Below are positions 43,015 to 52,480 of a stretch of DNA of 64,000 bases, piece by piece. A model generated the notes under the pieces. It was not told the DNA's origin. It was given only the letters and a program-made list of their open reading frames with translations, and searched no databases. Both the position numbers and the translations under genes were made by a program. The stretch spans positions 68,287 to 132,286 of the forward strand of contig PAXL01000026.1 in the NCBI GenBank assembly GCA_002714465.1. The letters are read 5' to 3'. Each line of letters opens with the position of its first letter. The stretch's first letter is position 1. Origin of the DNA: Gemmatimonadota bacterium (GTDB taxonomy: Bacteria > Latescibacterota > UBA2968).

Positions 43015-44049
43015 ATGTCGGACCCCAGAATCGACCACAAGATACTCACCGCATTCACCGCGCAGGCTTTCGAGAAAGCCGGCCTGCCGCCCGAAGATGC
43101 AGCAATCCAAGCTGACGTCCTCGTATGGGCTAACCTAAGGGGTGTCGACTCGCACGGTGTACAGAGAATCCCTGGTTACCTCGACATGATCGAGAAGGGC
43201 TGGATGAACCCATCTCCGGACACCAAAATCCTTAGGGAGTCGCCCGCCGTCCTCTTCATGGATGCGGACCGGGGTCTTGGCCCGATCCCGACGGTTCAGG
43301 CCATGCGTGCCGTGATTGAGAAGGCAAAGAACGTCGGGATCGGATGGGCGCTGATCCGAAATGTGACGCACCAGGGAGCGATGGGCTACTACTCTGAGAT
43401 GGCGGTGGCAGAGGGGCTTGCCGGGATCGCGATCGTATGCAGCCCACCGAACATGGCCCCCTTCGGCGCAAAGGCTGCGGGACTCCACAACAGCCCGATA
43501 GCATTCTCCTTCCCGACGGAACGTCACAAGACGGTAACACTGGACATGGCCACGAGCGTCGCGGCGGGTGGCAAACTGAACGTTGCGAGCGACAAACGTG
43601 TCCCCATCCCTATCGACTGGGCCCTCGCCCCTGATGGGAGCCAGACCACCGACCCAGATGTTGCCTCCATACTGCTGCCAGCTGGCGGACCAAAGGGCTC
43701 CGGCCTCGCGATGGTCTTTCAGTGCCTTACGAGTATCATGGCAGGCAATCCGTTGATTACCCCGGTACTCTCGTCTGGCAAGAAGGTCCACAACCAGAAC
43801 AGCATCGTCGCCGCTATCGACATCTCCTTCTTTCTCGATGTCGACGACTATCGCTCAGAGCTCGACAACACGATCGACGCGCTCAAAGCCCTCCCGACTG
43901 CCGACGGACACGATGACATCCTGATTCCCGGCGAGCCCGAGCACCGCACATTCGATGACCGATCTACAAACGGTATTCCCCTTCCACCCGGAACGGTCAA
44001 GAAAATTCAGGAAGCCGCCCGAAGACTCGAACTGACATCACCGGTTTAG
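43015..44049 (+). CDS. Malate/L-lactate/ureidoglycolate dehydrogenase (LDH2/YlbC family)
   Basis: The 344-residue protein matches the LDH2 fold: ADVLVWANLRGVDSHGVQRI with the catalytic His, GPIPTVQAMRAVIEKA, VTHQGAMGYYSEMA, NMAPFGAKAAGLHNSPIAF and the NAD-site GGPKGSGLAMVFQ. These enzymes oxidise 2-hydroxy acids to 2-keto acids with NAD(P) and include 2,3-diketo-L-gulonate reductase. It opens the plus-strand run of catabolic genes. The next gene begins four bases after its stop. Confidence 0.9.
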   Translation: MSDPRIDHKILTAFTAQAFEKAGLPPEDAAIQADVLVWANLRGVDSHGVQRIPGYLDMIEKGWMNPSPDTKILRESPAVLFMDADRGLGPIPTVQAMRAVIEKAKNVGIGWALIRNVTHQGAMGYYSEMAVAEGLAGIAIVCSPPNMAPFGAKAAGLHNSPIAFSFPTERHKTVTLDMATSVAAGGKLNVASDKRVPIPIDWALAPDGSQTTDPDVASILLPAGGPKGSGLAMVFQCLTSIMAGNPLITPVLSSGKKVHNQNSIVAAIDISFFLDVDDYRSELDNTIDALKALPTADGHDDILIPGEPEHRTFDDRSTNGIPLPPGTVKKIQEAARRLELTSPV

Positions 44050-44053
44050 CCGC

Positions 44054-45358
44054 TTGTCCACGCTAGAGCACCACAAAGTCGTTATCATCGGTGGAGGTCC
44101 GGCCGGTCTTCCGCTTGCAATCGTCCTCGGCGGACACTGGCCCTACTACCGCGGTAGCGACCTCTTCAGCGCCCGTTACCCTCAGCTTCACAGCTATCTT
44201 TCCGATCAGGAAGAAACTCTTCTCTCTCTTCGATTCGAGAGCCTCATTGCACAGGGATTCTCTCCGGCCGACGTCTTCAGGCTGCTTCATCACCCCGGTA
44301 AGAAATTCCGGGGTTTGGACAATGTCGCCTACACATTCCGGAAAAACGATCCCATAGACTACGTCCTGCTGACACGTGAAGAGGTCGGCGGTCTCTGGAA
44401 TAACGTTCCCAAAAACCTCCTTACCCTTTCTCCTGGGCAGTGGATGGAGTTTGGGTTCTATCCGATCAAACAGTGGGCGCACGAGAACGAAATCGACATC
44501 GATGTCAATGACCTGATCATCAAGCATCGACTGATCGACTACTACCACAGCATCCCGGAGCGCTTTGGACAATCGGACAGAATCAGGGCCCACACAAATG
44601 TGACCCGGATCGAACCGGAAGGAATCGGCTTCAGGGTCCAATTTGAAGACCTGAACTCCGGCACAACCAGCGCGATGACCTGCGACCACCTTGTCTACGC
44701 GGCCGGTCAGCGGTGCATTCTTCGCGAGCTTGGGGCCCCCGGCCAAGACCTCCCCTTCGTGACCAACCGATACGACACACCGGACGATTTTCCTGGGGAG
44801 CGCGTCGTCGTCGTTGGTGGTGGACGATCAGCTGACTGGGCGGCGACCGAGCTTCACGATGCGGGCCGATACGTCACGTATGTGCAGCGTCAACCGGAGT
44901 CCCAGCACGCTCCCCTCATTCGGGACAGTCTGTATCTGCCATACTATGCCCGGATCGCACAGATCATGGAGGAGGCTTCACCCCGGTTTGACTGTCGATA
45001 CGAGACGACCATCACTCGGATAGATCCTGACGGCACACTTCATCTGTCATCCAAAGTTGGGACCACTACAATCCAGGTCGATCACGTGATCGTGGAAATC
45101 GGCGGGGGCGCAGATTACAGTCTCTTCAAAGGCTTCCCGGACATCCAGCTTGTCGACAAATACGACGACTATCGGTTCCAGGTCAGACAGATGCGAGTAC
45201 ACCCACACAGCTATGAATCGATCGATGTCGCGAACCTGTATCCGGGAGGCTATCTTGCAGAGGGAATCGGACTAGTCGTCTACGCTATGCACGGAACAAC
45301 CTATCCGATAGCTGCAAGCATCCTGCAGAAAGAGGGTGTGATACGCCCGACGCATTGA
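44054..45358 (+). CDS. FAD/NAD(P)-binding flavoprotein (OSGIN/lysine N6-hydroxylase-like)
   Basis: The 434-residue protein has an FAD Rossmann motif near the start (VVIIGGGPAGLPLAIVLGG) and an NAD(P) motif in the middle (VVVVGGGRSADWAATEL). QWMEFGFYPIKQW resembles the N-hydroxylating and Baeyer-Villiger monooxygenase group, and PGGYLAEGIGLVVYAMHGTT closes the FAD site. It starts at TTG, four bases after the dehydrogenase stop, so it is coupled to it. Substrate and whether it is a monooxygenase or a simple oxidase are unclear. Confidence 0.8.
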   Translation: MSTLEHHKVVIIGGGPAGLPLAIVLGGHWPYYRGSDLFSARYPQLHSYLSDQEETLLSLRFESLIAQGFSPADVFRLLHHPGKKFRGLDNVAYTFRKNDPIDYVLLTREEVGGLWNNVPKNLLTLSPGQWMEFGFYPIKQWAHENEIDIDVNDLIIKHRLIDYYHSIPERFGQSDRIRAHTNVTRIEPEGIGFRVQFEDLNSGTTSAMTCDHLVYAAGQRCILRELGAPGQDLPFVTNRYDTPDDFPGERVVVVGGGRSADWAATELHDAGRYVTYVQRQPESQHAPLIRDSLYLPYYARIAQIMEEASPRFDCRYETTITRIDPDGTLHLSSKVGTTTIQVDHVIVEIGGGADYSLFKGFPDIQLVDKYDDYRFQVRQMRVHPHSYESIDVANLYPGGYLAEGIGLVVYAMHGTTYPIAASILQKEGVIRPTH

Positions 45359-45407
45359 ACGAGAAAATGCTCCTGACCGGGGCTTCACATAACCAGGCTC
45401 AGCACAC

Positions 45408-46607
45408 ATGCCCGTCACAATCAAAGATATCAAGACTATCCTGACACAGCCTGCCGGCTCCAGACTGATCATCGTCAAGGTCACAACCTCTGACGACGGG
45501 CTCTACGGACTCGGCTGCGCGACCTTCACACAACGCTTTAACGCAGTCGTCACCGCCATCGAAGAGCACCTCAAGCCGTTTCTGATCGGGCGTGACGTAG
45601 ACCGGATCGAAGAGACCTGGCAGATGTCGTCCGTCAACAGCTACTGGCGGAACGGACCAGTGCTCAACAACGCGATCTCAGGCGTAGATCAGGCACTGTG
45701 GGACATCAAGGGCAAGCGAGCGGGGATGCCTGTCTACCAGCTGCTCGGCGGCAAGTGCCGTGAAGCTGCGGACACGTATGCGCACGCAAGTGGCAAGGAC
45801 AAGCACGAGGTCGTCGATAATGTCCGGAAGTATATGGAGAAGGGCTACCGCCATATTCGAATCCAGATGGGAGGGTATGGCGGCCAGTCGAGCACGATCC
45901 AGAAGCCCGATGGCGCACCGGACGGAGCCTACTACCATCCGCGCGAATACTTGCGACTGATGACAGAGATGATCGAGCACGTTCGGACGGAGGTTGGCCC
46001 GGAGATCGAGCTTCTGCACGACATACACGAGCGGCTCCGTCCGATCGATGCCCTGCAGTTCGCCAAAGACGTCGAACCCTTCAAGCTGTTCTTTCTTGAA
46101 GACGCACTCGCCCCTGAAGACATCAAGTGGTTCGATAACATACGTCAGCAGTGCGCTACCCCACTTGCAATGGGCGAACTCTTCAACCACCCACTTGAGT
46201 GGACACCGCTAATCGAAGGACGACTGATCGACTTCATCAGAATGCACGTCAGCCAGATGGGCGGCATCACACCCGCCCGACACGTCGCGGCCTTCGCAAA
46301 CATGTACAATGTCCGGACCGCCTGGCACGGTCCCGGCGACACATCCCCGGTTGGCCACGCGGCGAACCTGCATCTCGATCTCTGGGCTCCGAACTTCGGA
46401 ATCCAAGAATGGTGCCGTTTCAACGACCTATGCTACGAGATCTTCCCCGGTCTCCCCGAGGTCCGAAAAGGTTACATGTATCCGAACGAGCAACCCGGCC
46501 TAGGCATCGACATCAATGAGAAACTGGCCGCCCAGCATCCGTGCACAAACCCCGTCATCGAATGGACCCAAACCCGATCCCCCGATGGCTCTCCCATGCG
46601 CCCCTGA
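45408..46607 (+). CDS. Enolase-superfamily dehydratase, mannonate dehydratase/RspA type
   Basis: The 399-residue protein shows the ManD/RspA pattern: GLYGLGCATFTQRFNAVV, NAISGVDQALWDIKGKRAGM, LLHDIHERLRP with the metal Asp and His, FFLEDAL, AMGELFNHPLEW, and TAWHGPGDTSPVGHAANLHL with the late catalytic His. In the family this gives dehydration of D-mannonate or D-gluconate to 2-keto-3-deoxy-gluconate, with some low-activity members. It is the third gene of the plus-strand run, so it would feed a uronate or aldonate pathway. A 7-bp stem-loop without T-run follows at 46650-46671. Confidence 0.9.
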   Translation: MPVTIKDIKTILTQPAGSRLIIVKVTTSDDGLYGLGCATFTQRFNAVVTAIEEHLKPFLIGRDVDRIEETWQMSSVNSYWRNGPVLNNAISGVDQALWDIKGKRAGMPVYQLLGGKCREAADTYAHASGKDKHEVVDNVRKYMEKGYRHIRIQMGGYGGQSSTIQKPDGAPDGAYYHPREYLRLMTEMIEHVRTEVGPEIELLHDIHERLRPIDALQFAKDVEPFKLFFLEDALAPEDIKWFDNIRQQCATPLAMGELFNHPLEWTPLIEGRLIDFIRMHVSQMGGITPARHVAAFANMYNVRTAWHGPGDTSPVGHAANLHLDLWAPNFGIQEWCRFNDLCYEIFPGLPEVRKGYMYPNEQPGLGIDINEKLAAQHPCTNPVIEWTQTRSPDGSPMRP

Positions 46608-46785
46608 TTCCGTCACGCATCACGAGGCGTCGACTGAGTGGTTCCTGACGTCACCGTGAAGATTCGGTGACAAGCTTAGCGCGACACGGCTTTTTCGGGC
46701 AGAGCCCGCGCGTTTCACAGTCTGTCCGGACAATCGAACTATCAGGGTCGCCTCAATCGTCGAGCTGCGTCCCCTCCGTGTCCGG

Positions 46786-46812
46786 AGCCCTGCTCTGAGC
46801 GAAGTCGAGGGG
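46786..46812 (+). repeat. Copy of a CTGAGCGAAGTCGA(A/G)GGG-type dispersed repeat
   Basis: The string CTCTGAGCGAAGTCGAGGGG closely matches a short repeat scattered through intergenic regions of many unrelated bacterial genomes (CTGAGCGAAGTCGAAGGG). It lies upstream of the RraA-like gene in a 240-base spacer that also has a CGGGC-AGA-GCCCG stem at 46696-46708. Only one copy is visible in this window. Confidence 0.4.
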
Positions 46813-46847
46813 TGTTCTGTGTGGTTCCATCGCCTTTGGAGGTTCTC

Positions 46848-47681
46848 TTGAACTGGAATGACAAACAGAAAATCATCGACCTGACACCTGAAAATCCGTA
46901 CGACCGCTTCCCCGATGGTCGACCGAAGGTTCCGGACGACATCATCAGACGGATGAAACGTGTGACAAGCGAGGAAGCCTGGGGTGTACTGAACTCGAAC
47001 GATTACAAGCTCCAGTTTGAGGGCAATTGGCAGATCCTGCATCCGGACGAGATCCTCGTCGGGCGCGCGGTGACCTGCCGCTATGTCCCGACGCGTCCCG
47101 ATCTTAACGCCGTCATCGAGGAAACAGGCAAGAAGGAAGGCCGTGTCGGCGGCCAGAACTCCTGGGCAATCGATACACTGGTCGAAGGTGACGTGATCGT
47201 CGTTGACCTGTTCGGGAAAATCGTCTGGGGAACCTTCGTCGGCGACAACCTCTCCACCGCGATTGCAGCCAACACGAAGGGCACCGGCGGCATGGTCGTC
47301 GATGGCGGTATGCGTGACTACCAGCGAGTCGTCGAACTCGGGAACTTCAACGGCTTCATAAAGGGTCTTGACCCGACGCCCATCCAAGAAGTCTGTCTGC
47401 CCGAAATCAACGTCCCTATCCGAATAGGAGCTGCAACCTGTCTCCCCGGCGATGTCGTCCTGGGGACTCCGACAGGCGTGACCTTCATCCCGCCACATCT
47501 CGCCAAGAATATTGTAGAACGCAGCGAAAATGTCCGGTTACGAGACTACTTCGGTCAGTTGCGAATCCGCGAAGGGGTTTACACGCCTGGCGAGGTCGAC
47601 CGGAAGTGGTCGGATCTAATGGAAGAGGACTTTGCGAAGTGGTCTAAGACCCACGACCTCAAGACCGAGGGATTGGAGTAG
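46848..47681 (+). CDS. RraA-like family protein (demethylmenaquinone methyltransferase-like/aldolase fold)
   Basis: The protein of about 277 residues starts at TTG, supported by GGAGG six bases upstream. The core reads LVGRAVTCRYVPTRPDL, NSWAIDTLVEGDVIVVDLFG, GTFVGDNLSTAIAANTKGTG and GMVVDGGMRDYQRVVEL. GDNLS plus DGGMRD is the RraA signature, and in the catalytic members these residues bind Mg and pyruvate. Family members include 4-hydroxy-4-methyl-2-oxoglutarate aldolases and RNase E inhibitors. In a sugar-acid locus an aldolase acting on a keto acid is more likely. The longer N- and C-terminal extensions are typical of the RraA-like subgroup next to dehydratases. Confidence 0.88.
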   Translation: MNWNDKQKIIDLTPENPYDRFPDGRPKVPDDIIRRMKRVTSEEAWGVLNSNDYKLQFEGNWQILHPDEILVGRAVTCRYVPTRPDLNAVIEETGKKEGRVGGQNSWAIDTLVEGDVIVVDLFGKIVWGTFVGDNLSTAIAANTKGTGGMVVDGGMRDYQRVVELGNFNGFIKGLDPTPIQEVCLPEINVPIRIGAATCLPGDVVLGTPTGVTFIPPHLAKNIVERSENVRLRDYFGQLRIREGVYTPGEVDRKWSDLMEEDFAKWSKTHDLKTEGLE

Positions 47682-47693
47682 CGATCTCTCTTG

Positions 47694-47750
47694 GTTCCCT
47701 TCGGGAACAGCACTCTTCTCTGTGAGAGGGAAGTCGACTCTCTCGTCGAC
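47694..47750 (+). other. Two small stem-loops between RraA-like and enolase-superfamily genes
   Basis: GTTCCC-TTC-GGGAAC (47694-47708) and GTCGAC-TCTCTC-GTCGAC (47733-47750) can each form a 6-bp stem. Neither has a T-run, so they may stabilise or separate mRNA segments rather than terminate. Confidence 0.35.
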
Positions 47751-47782
47751 AGGGGGAGGTCGACCGACACACAGGAGATAAA

Positions 47783-49039
47783 ATGCAAGAACCGAACAAC
47801 ACAGCATCCCGCCCATCAGACCTACGGATCACCGACATGCGTATCGTGCGACTCAAGAATGTCCCGATGCGATCCAGCAACCTGATCCGTCTGGACACTA
47901 ACCAAGGCATCTACGGTCTGGGCGAGATCCGAGACGGTGCGAGCTTTGCCTATGCCTTGATACTCAAACGTGTCATCGTAGGCGAGAACCCGTGCAACGT
48001 AGATCAGGTATTCCGCAAGATCAAACAGTTCGGTGGGCACGCGCGGCAGGGCGGTGGTGTGTGCGCCGTTGAAATGGCACTGATGGATCTGGCAGGCAAG
48101 GCCTATGGCGTTCCGGCCTATCAGCTCGTGGGTGGGAAGTTCCGAGACAAAGTCCGCATTTACTGCGACACGGACTCGACTCAGGATGCCGCCGAGATGG
48201 GCGACCGTCTCAAGAAGCGAATGGAGAGCGGATTCACCTTCCTGAAGATGGACATCGGGCTCCGGCTTCTTCGAAGCGTAGACGGAGCCGTATCGGCACC
48301 GGCAGGCATGCTCGAGACCAACAATGTGATGCACCCCTTTACGGGCATCCAAATCACGGAGAAGGGTTGCGACTGGCTGGTCGACTATGTCGCGAGGGTA
48401 CGCAACACAATCGGATACGAGATTCCTCTTGCGTCAGATCATTTCGGTCACATCGGCATCGAATCGTGCATCAAGCTGGGCAAGAAGCTCGACCGTTTCA
48501 ACCTTGCGTGGTATGAGGACATGGTGCCCTGGCAGTTCACCGATCAGTATGTGCGCCTGACGAATGCGTGTGACACACCGATCTGCACCGGTGAGGACAT
48601 CTACCTGAAGGAGGGCTTCAAAGACCTGATCGAGAACCGCGCCGTGGGCATCATCCATCCCGACCTCGCGACATCCGGCGGGATTACCGAGACGAAGAGG
48701 ATCGGTGATTACGCGCAGGAGCACGGGATCGCGATGGCTATGCACATGGCCGCGACACCAGTCGCTCAGATGGCGAGCGTGCACTGTGCCGCGGCGACCG
48801 AAAACTTCTTAGCACTCGAGTGTCACGCGATCGACTACCCAGAGTGGAACGACCTTGTCACAGGGATCTCGAATCCCATCGTGCAGAAGGGCTACATTGA
48901 CGTCCCCGAAACGCCGGGGTTGGGTATTGATTTGAACGAAGAAGCGATCAAGACGCACATCGACCCGGACTGCCCGGGGTATTTCGAACCAACACCCGAA
49001 TGGGACGGCGAACACGTCAACGACCGACTCTGGAGCTGA
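47783..49039 (+). CDS. Mandelate racemase/muconate lactonizing enzyme family protein
   Basis: The 418-residue protein has the enolase-superfamily layout. The cap ends GLGEIRDGASF, and VCAVEMALMDLAGKAYGVPA begins the barrel. FLKMDIG places a Lys on strand 2, LASDHFGHIG and LAWYEDMVPW carry metal ligands, and ICTGEDIYLKEGF the third acidic ligand. MHMAATPVAQMASVHC provides a late His. The combination is unlike ManD and closer to mandelate racemase or cis-dehydratase types. It may epimerise or dehydrate an acid sugar. A good ribosome-binding site (CAGGAGATAAA) precedes the ATG. Confidence 0.87.
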   Translation: MQEPNNTASRPSDLRITDMRIVRLKNVPMRSSNLIRLDTNQGIYGLGEIRDGASFAYALILKRVIVGENPCNVDQVFRKIKQFGGHARQGGGVCAVEMALMDLAGKAYGVPAYQLVGGKFRDKVRIYCDTDSTQDAAEMGDRLKKRMESGFTFLKMDIGLRLLRSVDGAVSAPAGMLETNNVMHPFTGIQITEKGCDWLVDYVARVRNTIGYEIPLASDHFGHIGIESCIKLGKKLDRFNLAWYEDMVPWQFTDQYVRLTNACDTPICTGEDIYLKEGFKDLIENRAVGIIHPDLATSGGITETKRIGDYAQEHGIAMAMHMAATPVAQMASVHCAAATENFLALECHAIDYPEWNDLVTGISNPIVQKGYIDVPETPGLGIDLNEEAIKTHIDPDCPGYFEPTPEWDGEHVNDRLWS

Positions 49040-49069
49040 CGTGTTGGAATCCCACAGACTGAGGTCACC

Positions 49070-49939
49070 ATGATCAATATTGGAATCGTAGGTGCCGAGA
49101 ACAGCCACACTGTTGCGATCGCCAAGACCCTGAACATCGAGAAGCGTGTTCCCGGATTCCGGGTCGTCAGCGTCTGGGGAGAGAGTCGGACATACGCACG
49201 CGACGCCCAGGAGCGAGGCCAAATCCCCGAGATCGTTTCAGATCCTTCAGACATGATCGGAAACGTCGATGCAGCCATCGTCGACCATCGACACGCTAGG
49301 TTCCACCTGCCGGCCGTGCGTCCCCTGCTCGAGAAAAAAATCCCGCTTTTCGTCGACAAGCCCTTCTGTTACCGCATCCGGGAAGGACGTGAATTCCTGG
49401 ATCGCGCAAAACATCTCCGCGTTCCCGTGACATCCTTCTCGGTCCTCCCGAAGCAGGCCGCATTCGCTGACTTCGCAAGAGATGCCAGGAAGCTCGGCAA
49501 GATCCAGTCCGTGGTCTCGACCGGGCCGTGTGACATCAAATCCAAGCACGGCGGCGTCTTCTTCTATGGCATCCATCAGGTCGACATGGTCGTTCGCCTT
49601 CTTGGCTGGGATGTCACCCACGCTGAACTCCACCGGGGCAAGACCAACCATACCGCCACCCTCTATTCGTCGAGCGGTGCCATCTCGACGATAAATCTGA
49701 TCAGTGAAGGACGTCCCGCGTTCCATCTCTCCGCCGTGGGCGAGAAGGGCCGCATCGATCGCGTCATCAAATACGACGACAACACATACCTGACTGGAAT
49801 CCGTTCGTTCTGCCGCACGTTCAAAACAGGCAAGACCAACGAAACTCGCGAGTCTATCCTGACTCCCGTCGCCGCGCTGGAAGCCCTGGAGAAATCCCAG
49901 AAATCCCGCAAGAAGACCAAGCTACCGAATATCGCCTGA
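49070..49939 (+). CDS. Gfo/Idh/MocA family oxidoreductase, short form
   Basis: The 289-residue protein is shorter than typical family members (330-400). It opens INIGIVGAENSHTVAIAKTL with the NAD(P) site as GAENSH. IVDHRHARFHLPAVRPLLEK and PLFVDKPFCY give the catalytic Lys region. HGGVFFYGIHQVDMVVRLLG carries the C-terminal His and Asp. It lies 30 bases after the enolase-superfamily gene in the plus-strand run and just before a heparinase-like lyase, so it likely acts on a product of that lyase. Confidence 0.87.
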   Translation: MINIGIVGAENSHTVAIAKTLNIEKRVPGFRVVSVWGESRTYARDAQERGQIPEIVSDPSDMIGNVDAAIVDHRHARFHLPAVRPLLEKKIPLFVDKPFCYRIREGREFLDRAKHLRVPVTSFSVLPKQAAFADFARDARKLGKIQSVVSTGPCDIKSKHGGVFFYGIHQVDMVVRLLGWDVTHAELHRGKTNHTATLYSSSGAISTINLISEGRPAFHLSAVGEKGRIDRVIKYDDNTYLTGIRSFCRTFKTGKTNETRESILTPVAALEALEKSQKSRKKTKLPNIA

Positions 49940-49960
49940 CTCCAAGAACACGAGACTCCA

Positions 49961-52480
49961 ATGTGGCCACGCTACCTCCCGCTGCCCAATAAACGCGTCT
50001 GCGACCTTAACCCCAAACAGACAAGTGTCTTCCGTACTTGGATGGGCCTAACCGAATCCGGCACATCTATCGATGCGATCCCTTATGCGACACCCCAAGA
50101 GAAGGCATCTCGTGCGTCTCGTGAACGATGGAAACGGCGCTTCGCGGGTAAATGCAGGACAGAACCATCACTCCTGATTCGGGGTGAGCAGATCGCTCGC
50201 CTGCAGAAAAACGCGAAAGTCGACGCGACCGCCCGCAGACATCGAGACGGCATCCTCGACGATGCAGACACAGTCGCTTCACTCCCTCCCGGGTTCTTTC
50301 ACAGCTTCATCCCCGACTTGGGCCCATGGAATCCGGGCGGCAACTTCTGTCCTCACTGCGTTTATAACAAATCACCAGAGGGTATCAACAACTACTTCTG
50401 GGACTGGGACTGGCGGGACCCCGAAAGACTGACCTGTCCATACTGCAGAACTACATTCCCAAACGCAGACTACCAGGACAACGCGACACTGTTGCTGCCG
50501 CGCCTCGGACTCGCCTACAAGTTTCACGTTCGCAAAGCTGAGCTCAAGACAAAGGACTGGAGGCTTGGACAGAGGGCAGAGCGATTCGTAGCCCAGCCAA
50601 TCCACGTTTCTTTCAGCGGCAACATCCGCAGTCTCCGGATCAACTGGTCGATCGAACGCCTGAACTCACTGGGCCGCGCATATGCGCTGACTCGAGAGAC
50701 ACGCTACGCCGACCGAGTCGGGGAGATTCTCCAACGTTTCGCTGACGTCTACCACGGGTATCCCCTGCAGAGCTACTTCCAGGATGTCGTCGACGCCGAT
50801 CCCGGTTTCGCCGTGGACAATGCCGACAGCATTCCGACAGTGTTCAAACGGAACGCCTGCATCGGTGTGTATGACGGGAGCTTCGGATATAACCACGAGA
50901 AGACTACGACCGTCAGTACGCGTGTGGCCACGGGTCTCTGGGGATCGAGCCGCATCGCGCGTGAGTTGACGACGACGGGACACGCTTTCCTTACCACCTT
51001 CCAGGCCTACGACCTCACCAAGTCAGCCATAGACCCGGTTGTTCGGCGTGATATCGAGCAACGATTCCTGCTCGAACTGTATCTGGACACGAGAGCTTAC
51101 GAGTACATCACGAACAAGGCGGGGAACATCAGAGCTGCGCGAGTCGCATTTGGTCAAGTCTACAGAAACGCCAGGGAGACACGCGAAGGAGTAAAGGGCT
51201 TCCACGCCATCCTGGGCGGTCAGTTCCACGAGGACGGCTCACACAGGGAGACCCCACTTTACGGGCACAAACCGATTGGCGAGAATCTGTGGCAAATCCC
51301 CGAGATGCTTCGCGGCAGCGATGATCTCTACGAGAAAAGCCTGCTTCGACCTGCCTTTGATGCCTTCTCGAAGATCCTGACACCGTGGGGCACTGCGCCC
51401 CCACTTGATGACACTTTTGTTTACCGGGGGATCCCCGTCGAATCGTTCGACATTGCCCGCGAACGTTTCGATATCCATATCCCCGGTGAGCCTGGACCTC
51501 CATCGGAGTTCGCGCTCTACAACTCCGATCTCACCCGACGCCCACGAAGGCAGTCGACTACGAAGGCGATCAATCACTACTTCAAAGGTCGACACCTAGC
51601 GTGTGTCGGCTTTGGCTCGGGCAAGACGTCAACACAGGTCTATGTGCTGGGCGAGGACGGGTGTCGCATACACAGGCACGCCGCCCCACTCAATCTTCAG
51701 TTGTACACCCACAACTGGGAGGTCTTCCCCGACCTTGGGTACATATGCGACCACCCCGGCAATCAATGGGTTAAAGCGACCCCGAGTCACCAGACCGTCA
51801 CAATCGACGGAGAGAACGGCTATTCGGAGGAGCCAAGCGAGCTTGTGTCGTTCGAAACGAAGGGTTCGCATCGATATATCGAGAAACGGCTCACCCTGAA
51901 GGACGGACACCACATGCGAAGGGCCGTGACACTGATCCGCAAACCAAACGGATGGCCGATCCTGATCGATCTGCTCGAGATAGAAGGGGGACGCACACAG
52001 GACTACGCCACTCGGGTCGACGCCCCGCTACGTGCTTTCACCGTGAGCGAACACACAGAGCCACGAAAGACGAAGCTCTACCAGAACCACTCGTTCTATC
52101 CCTTGGAGAACTTCCGGACAGGCGGCCACATCGGATTGCCGTTCAACGTATCATGGGGCTCACGAGACAGGTCGGTCTATGCCACAATTCTTACTGAATG
52201 CTCTGAACTAATCACATACGAGTCGCCGGGCTGGCGATCGCAGTACGAGATTGCAGAAGACCCGAAGAAATACTTCAACACGGCTATACTCAGAAACAGG
52301 GGTAAGTCTGCTCGTTTCCTCGTCGTTTACGATGTCGGCCCCGGCCCACGCGTCACCCCGACGATCACCGACTCAGATGATACCAGTCTGTCACTCCGCC
52401 TCTCCCTTCGCAATACACGCGACTGGCACATCCTCCTCCCCCTCCATCCCGGCGCACCACTCCATATCGCAAGGAAGTAA
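49961..52480 (+). CDS. Heparinase II/III-like protein with paired CxxC motifs
   Basis: The 839-residue protein has an N-terminal region, a central helical toroid (INWSIERLNSLGRAYALTRE, RFADVYHGYPLQSYFQDVV, GFHAILGGQFHEDGSHRETP) and a C-terminal beta domain (INHYFKGRHLACVGFGSGKT, HQTVTIDGENGY). This fits heparinase II/III lyases. Near residues 120-165, CPHCVYNK and CPYCRTTFPN form a CxxC pair that looks like a zinc ribbon, which is unusual for a lyase toroid. No signal peptide is evident, so it may work in the cytoplasm on imported oligosaccharides. It is 21 bases downstream of the Gfo/Idh gene, as the last gene of the run. Confidence 0.85.
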   Translation: MWPRYLPLPNKRVCDLNPKQTSVFRTWMGLTESGTSIDAIPYATPQEKASRASRERWKRRFAGKCRTEPSLLIRGEQIARLQKNAKVDATARRHRDGILDDADTVASLPPGFFHSFIPDLGPWNPGGNFCPHCVYNKSPEGINNYFWDWDWRDPERLTCPYCRTTFPNADYQDNATLLLPRLGLAYKFHVRKAELKTKDWRLGQRAERFVAQPIHVSFSGNIRSLRINWSIERLNSLGRAYALTRETRYADRVGEILQRFADVYHGYPLQSYFQDVVDADPGFAVDNADSIPTVFKRNACIGVYDGSFGYNHEKTTTVSTRVATGLWGSSRIARELTTTGHAFLTTFQAYDLTKSAIDPVVRRDIEQRFLLELYLDTRAYEYITNKAGNIRAARVAFGQVYRNARETREGVKGFHAILGGQFHEDGSHRETPLYGHKPIGENLWQIPEMLRGSDDLYEKSLLRPAFDAFSKILTPWGTAPPLDDTFVYRGIPVESFDIARERFDIHIPGEPGPPSEFALYNSDLTRRPRRQSTTKAINHYFKGRHLACVGFGSGKTSTQVYVLGEDGCRIHRHAAPLNLQLYTHNWEVFPDLGYICDHPGNQWVKATPSHQTVTIDGENGYSEEPSELVSFETKGSHRYIEKRLTLKDGHHMRRAVTLIRKPNGWPILIDLLEIEGGRTQDYATRVDAPLRAFTVSEHTEPRKTKLYQNHSFYPLENFRTGGHIGLPFNVSWGSRDRSVYATILTECSELITYESPGWRSQYEIAEDPKKYFNTAILRNRGKSARFLVVYDVGPGPRVTPTITDSDDTSLSLRLSLRNTRDWHILLPLHPGAPLHIARK

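Noticed and set aside
44063..44746. Minus-strand 227-codon ORF inside the flavoprotein gene
   Set aside because: It covers the FAD-binding region antisense; the plus frame has clear GxGxxG motifs.
46650..46671. Terminator after the ManD-like gene
   Set aside because: The 7-bp stem GTCACCG/CGGTGAC has no T-run after it.
46620..47498. Minus-strand 292-codon ORF opposite the RraA-like gene
   Set aside because: It is the shadow of a well-supported plus-strand gene, with random His/Asp-rich composition and no ribosome-binding site.
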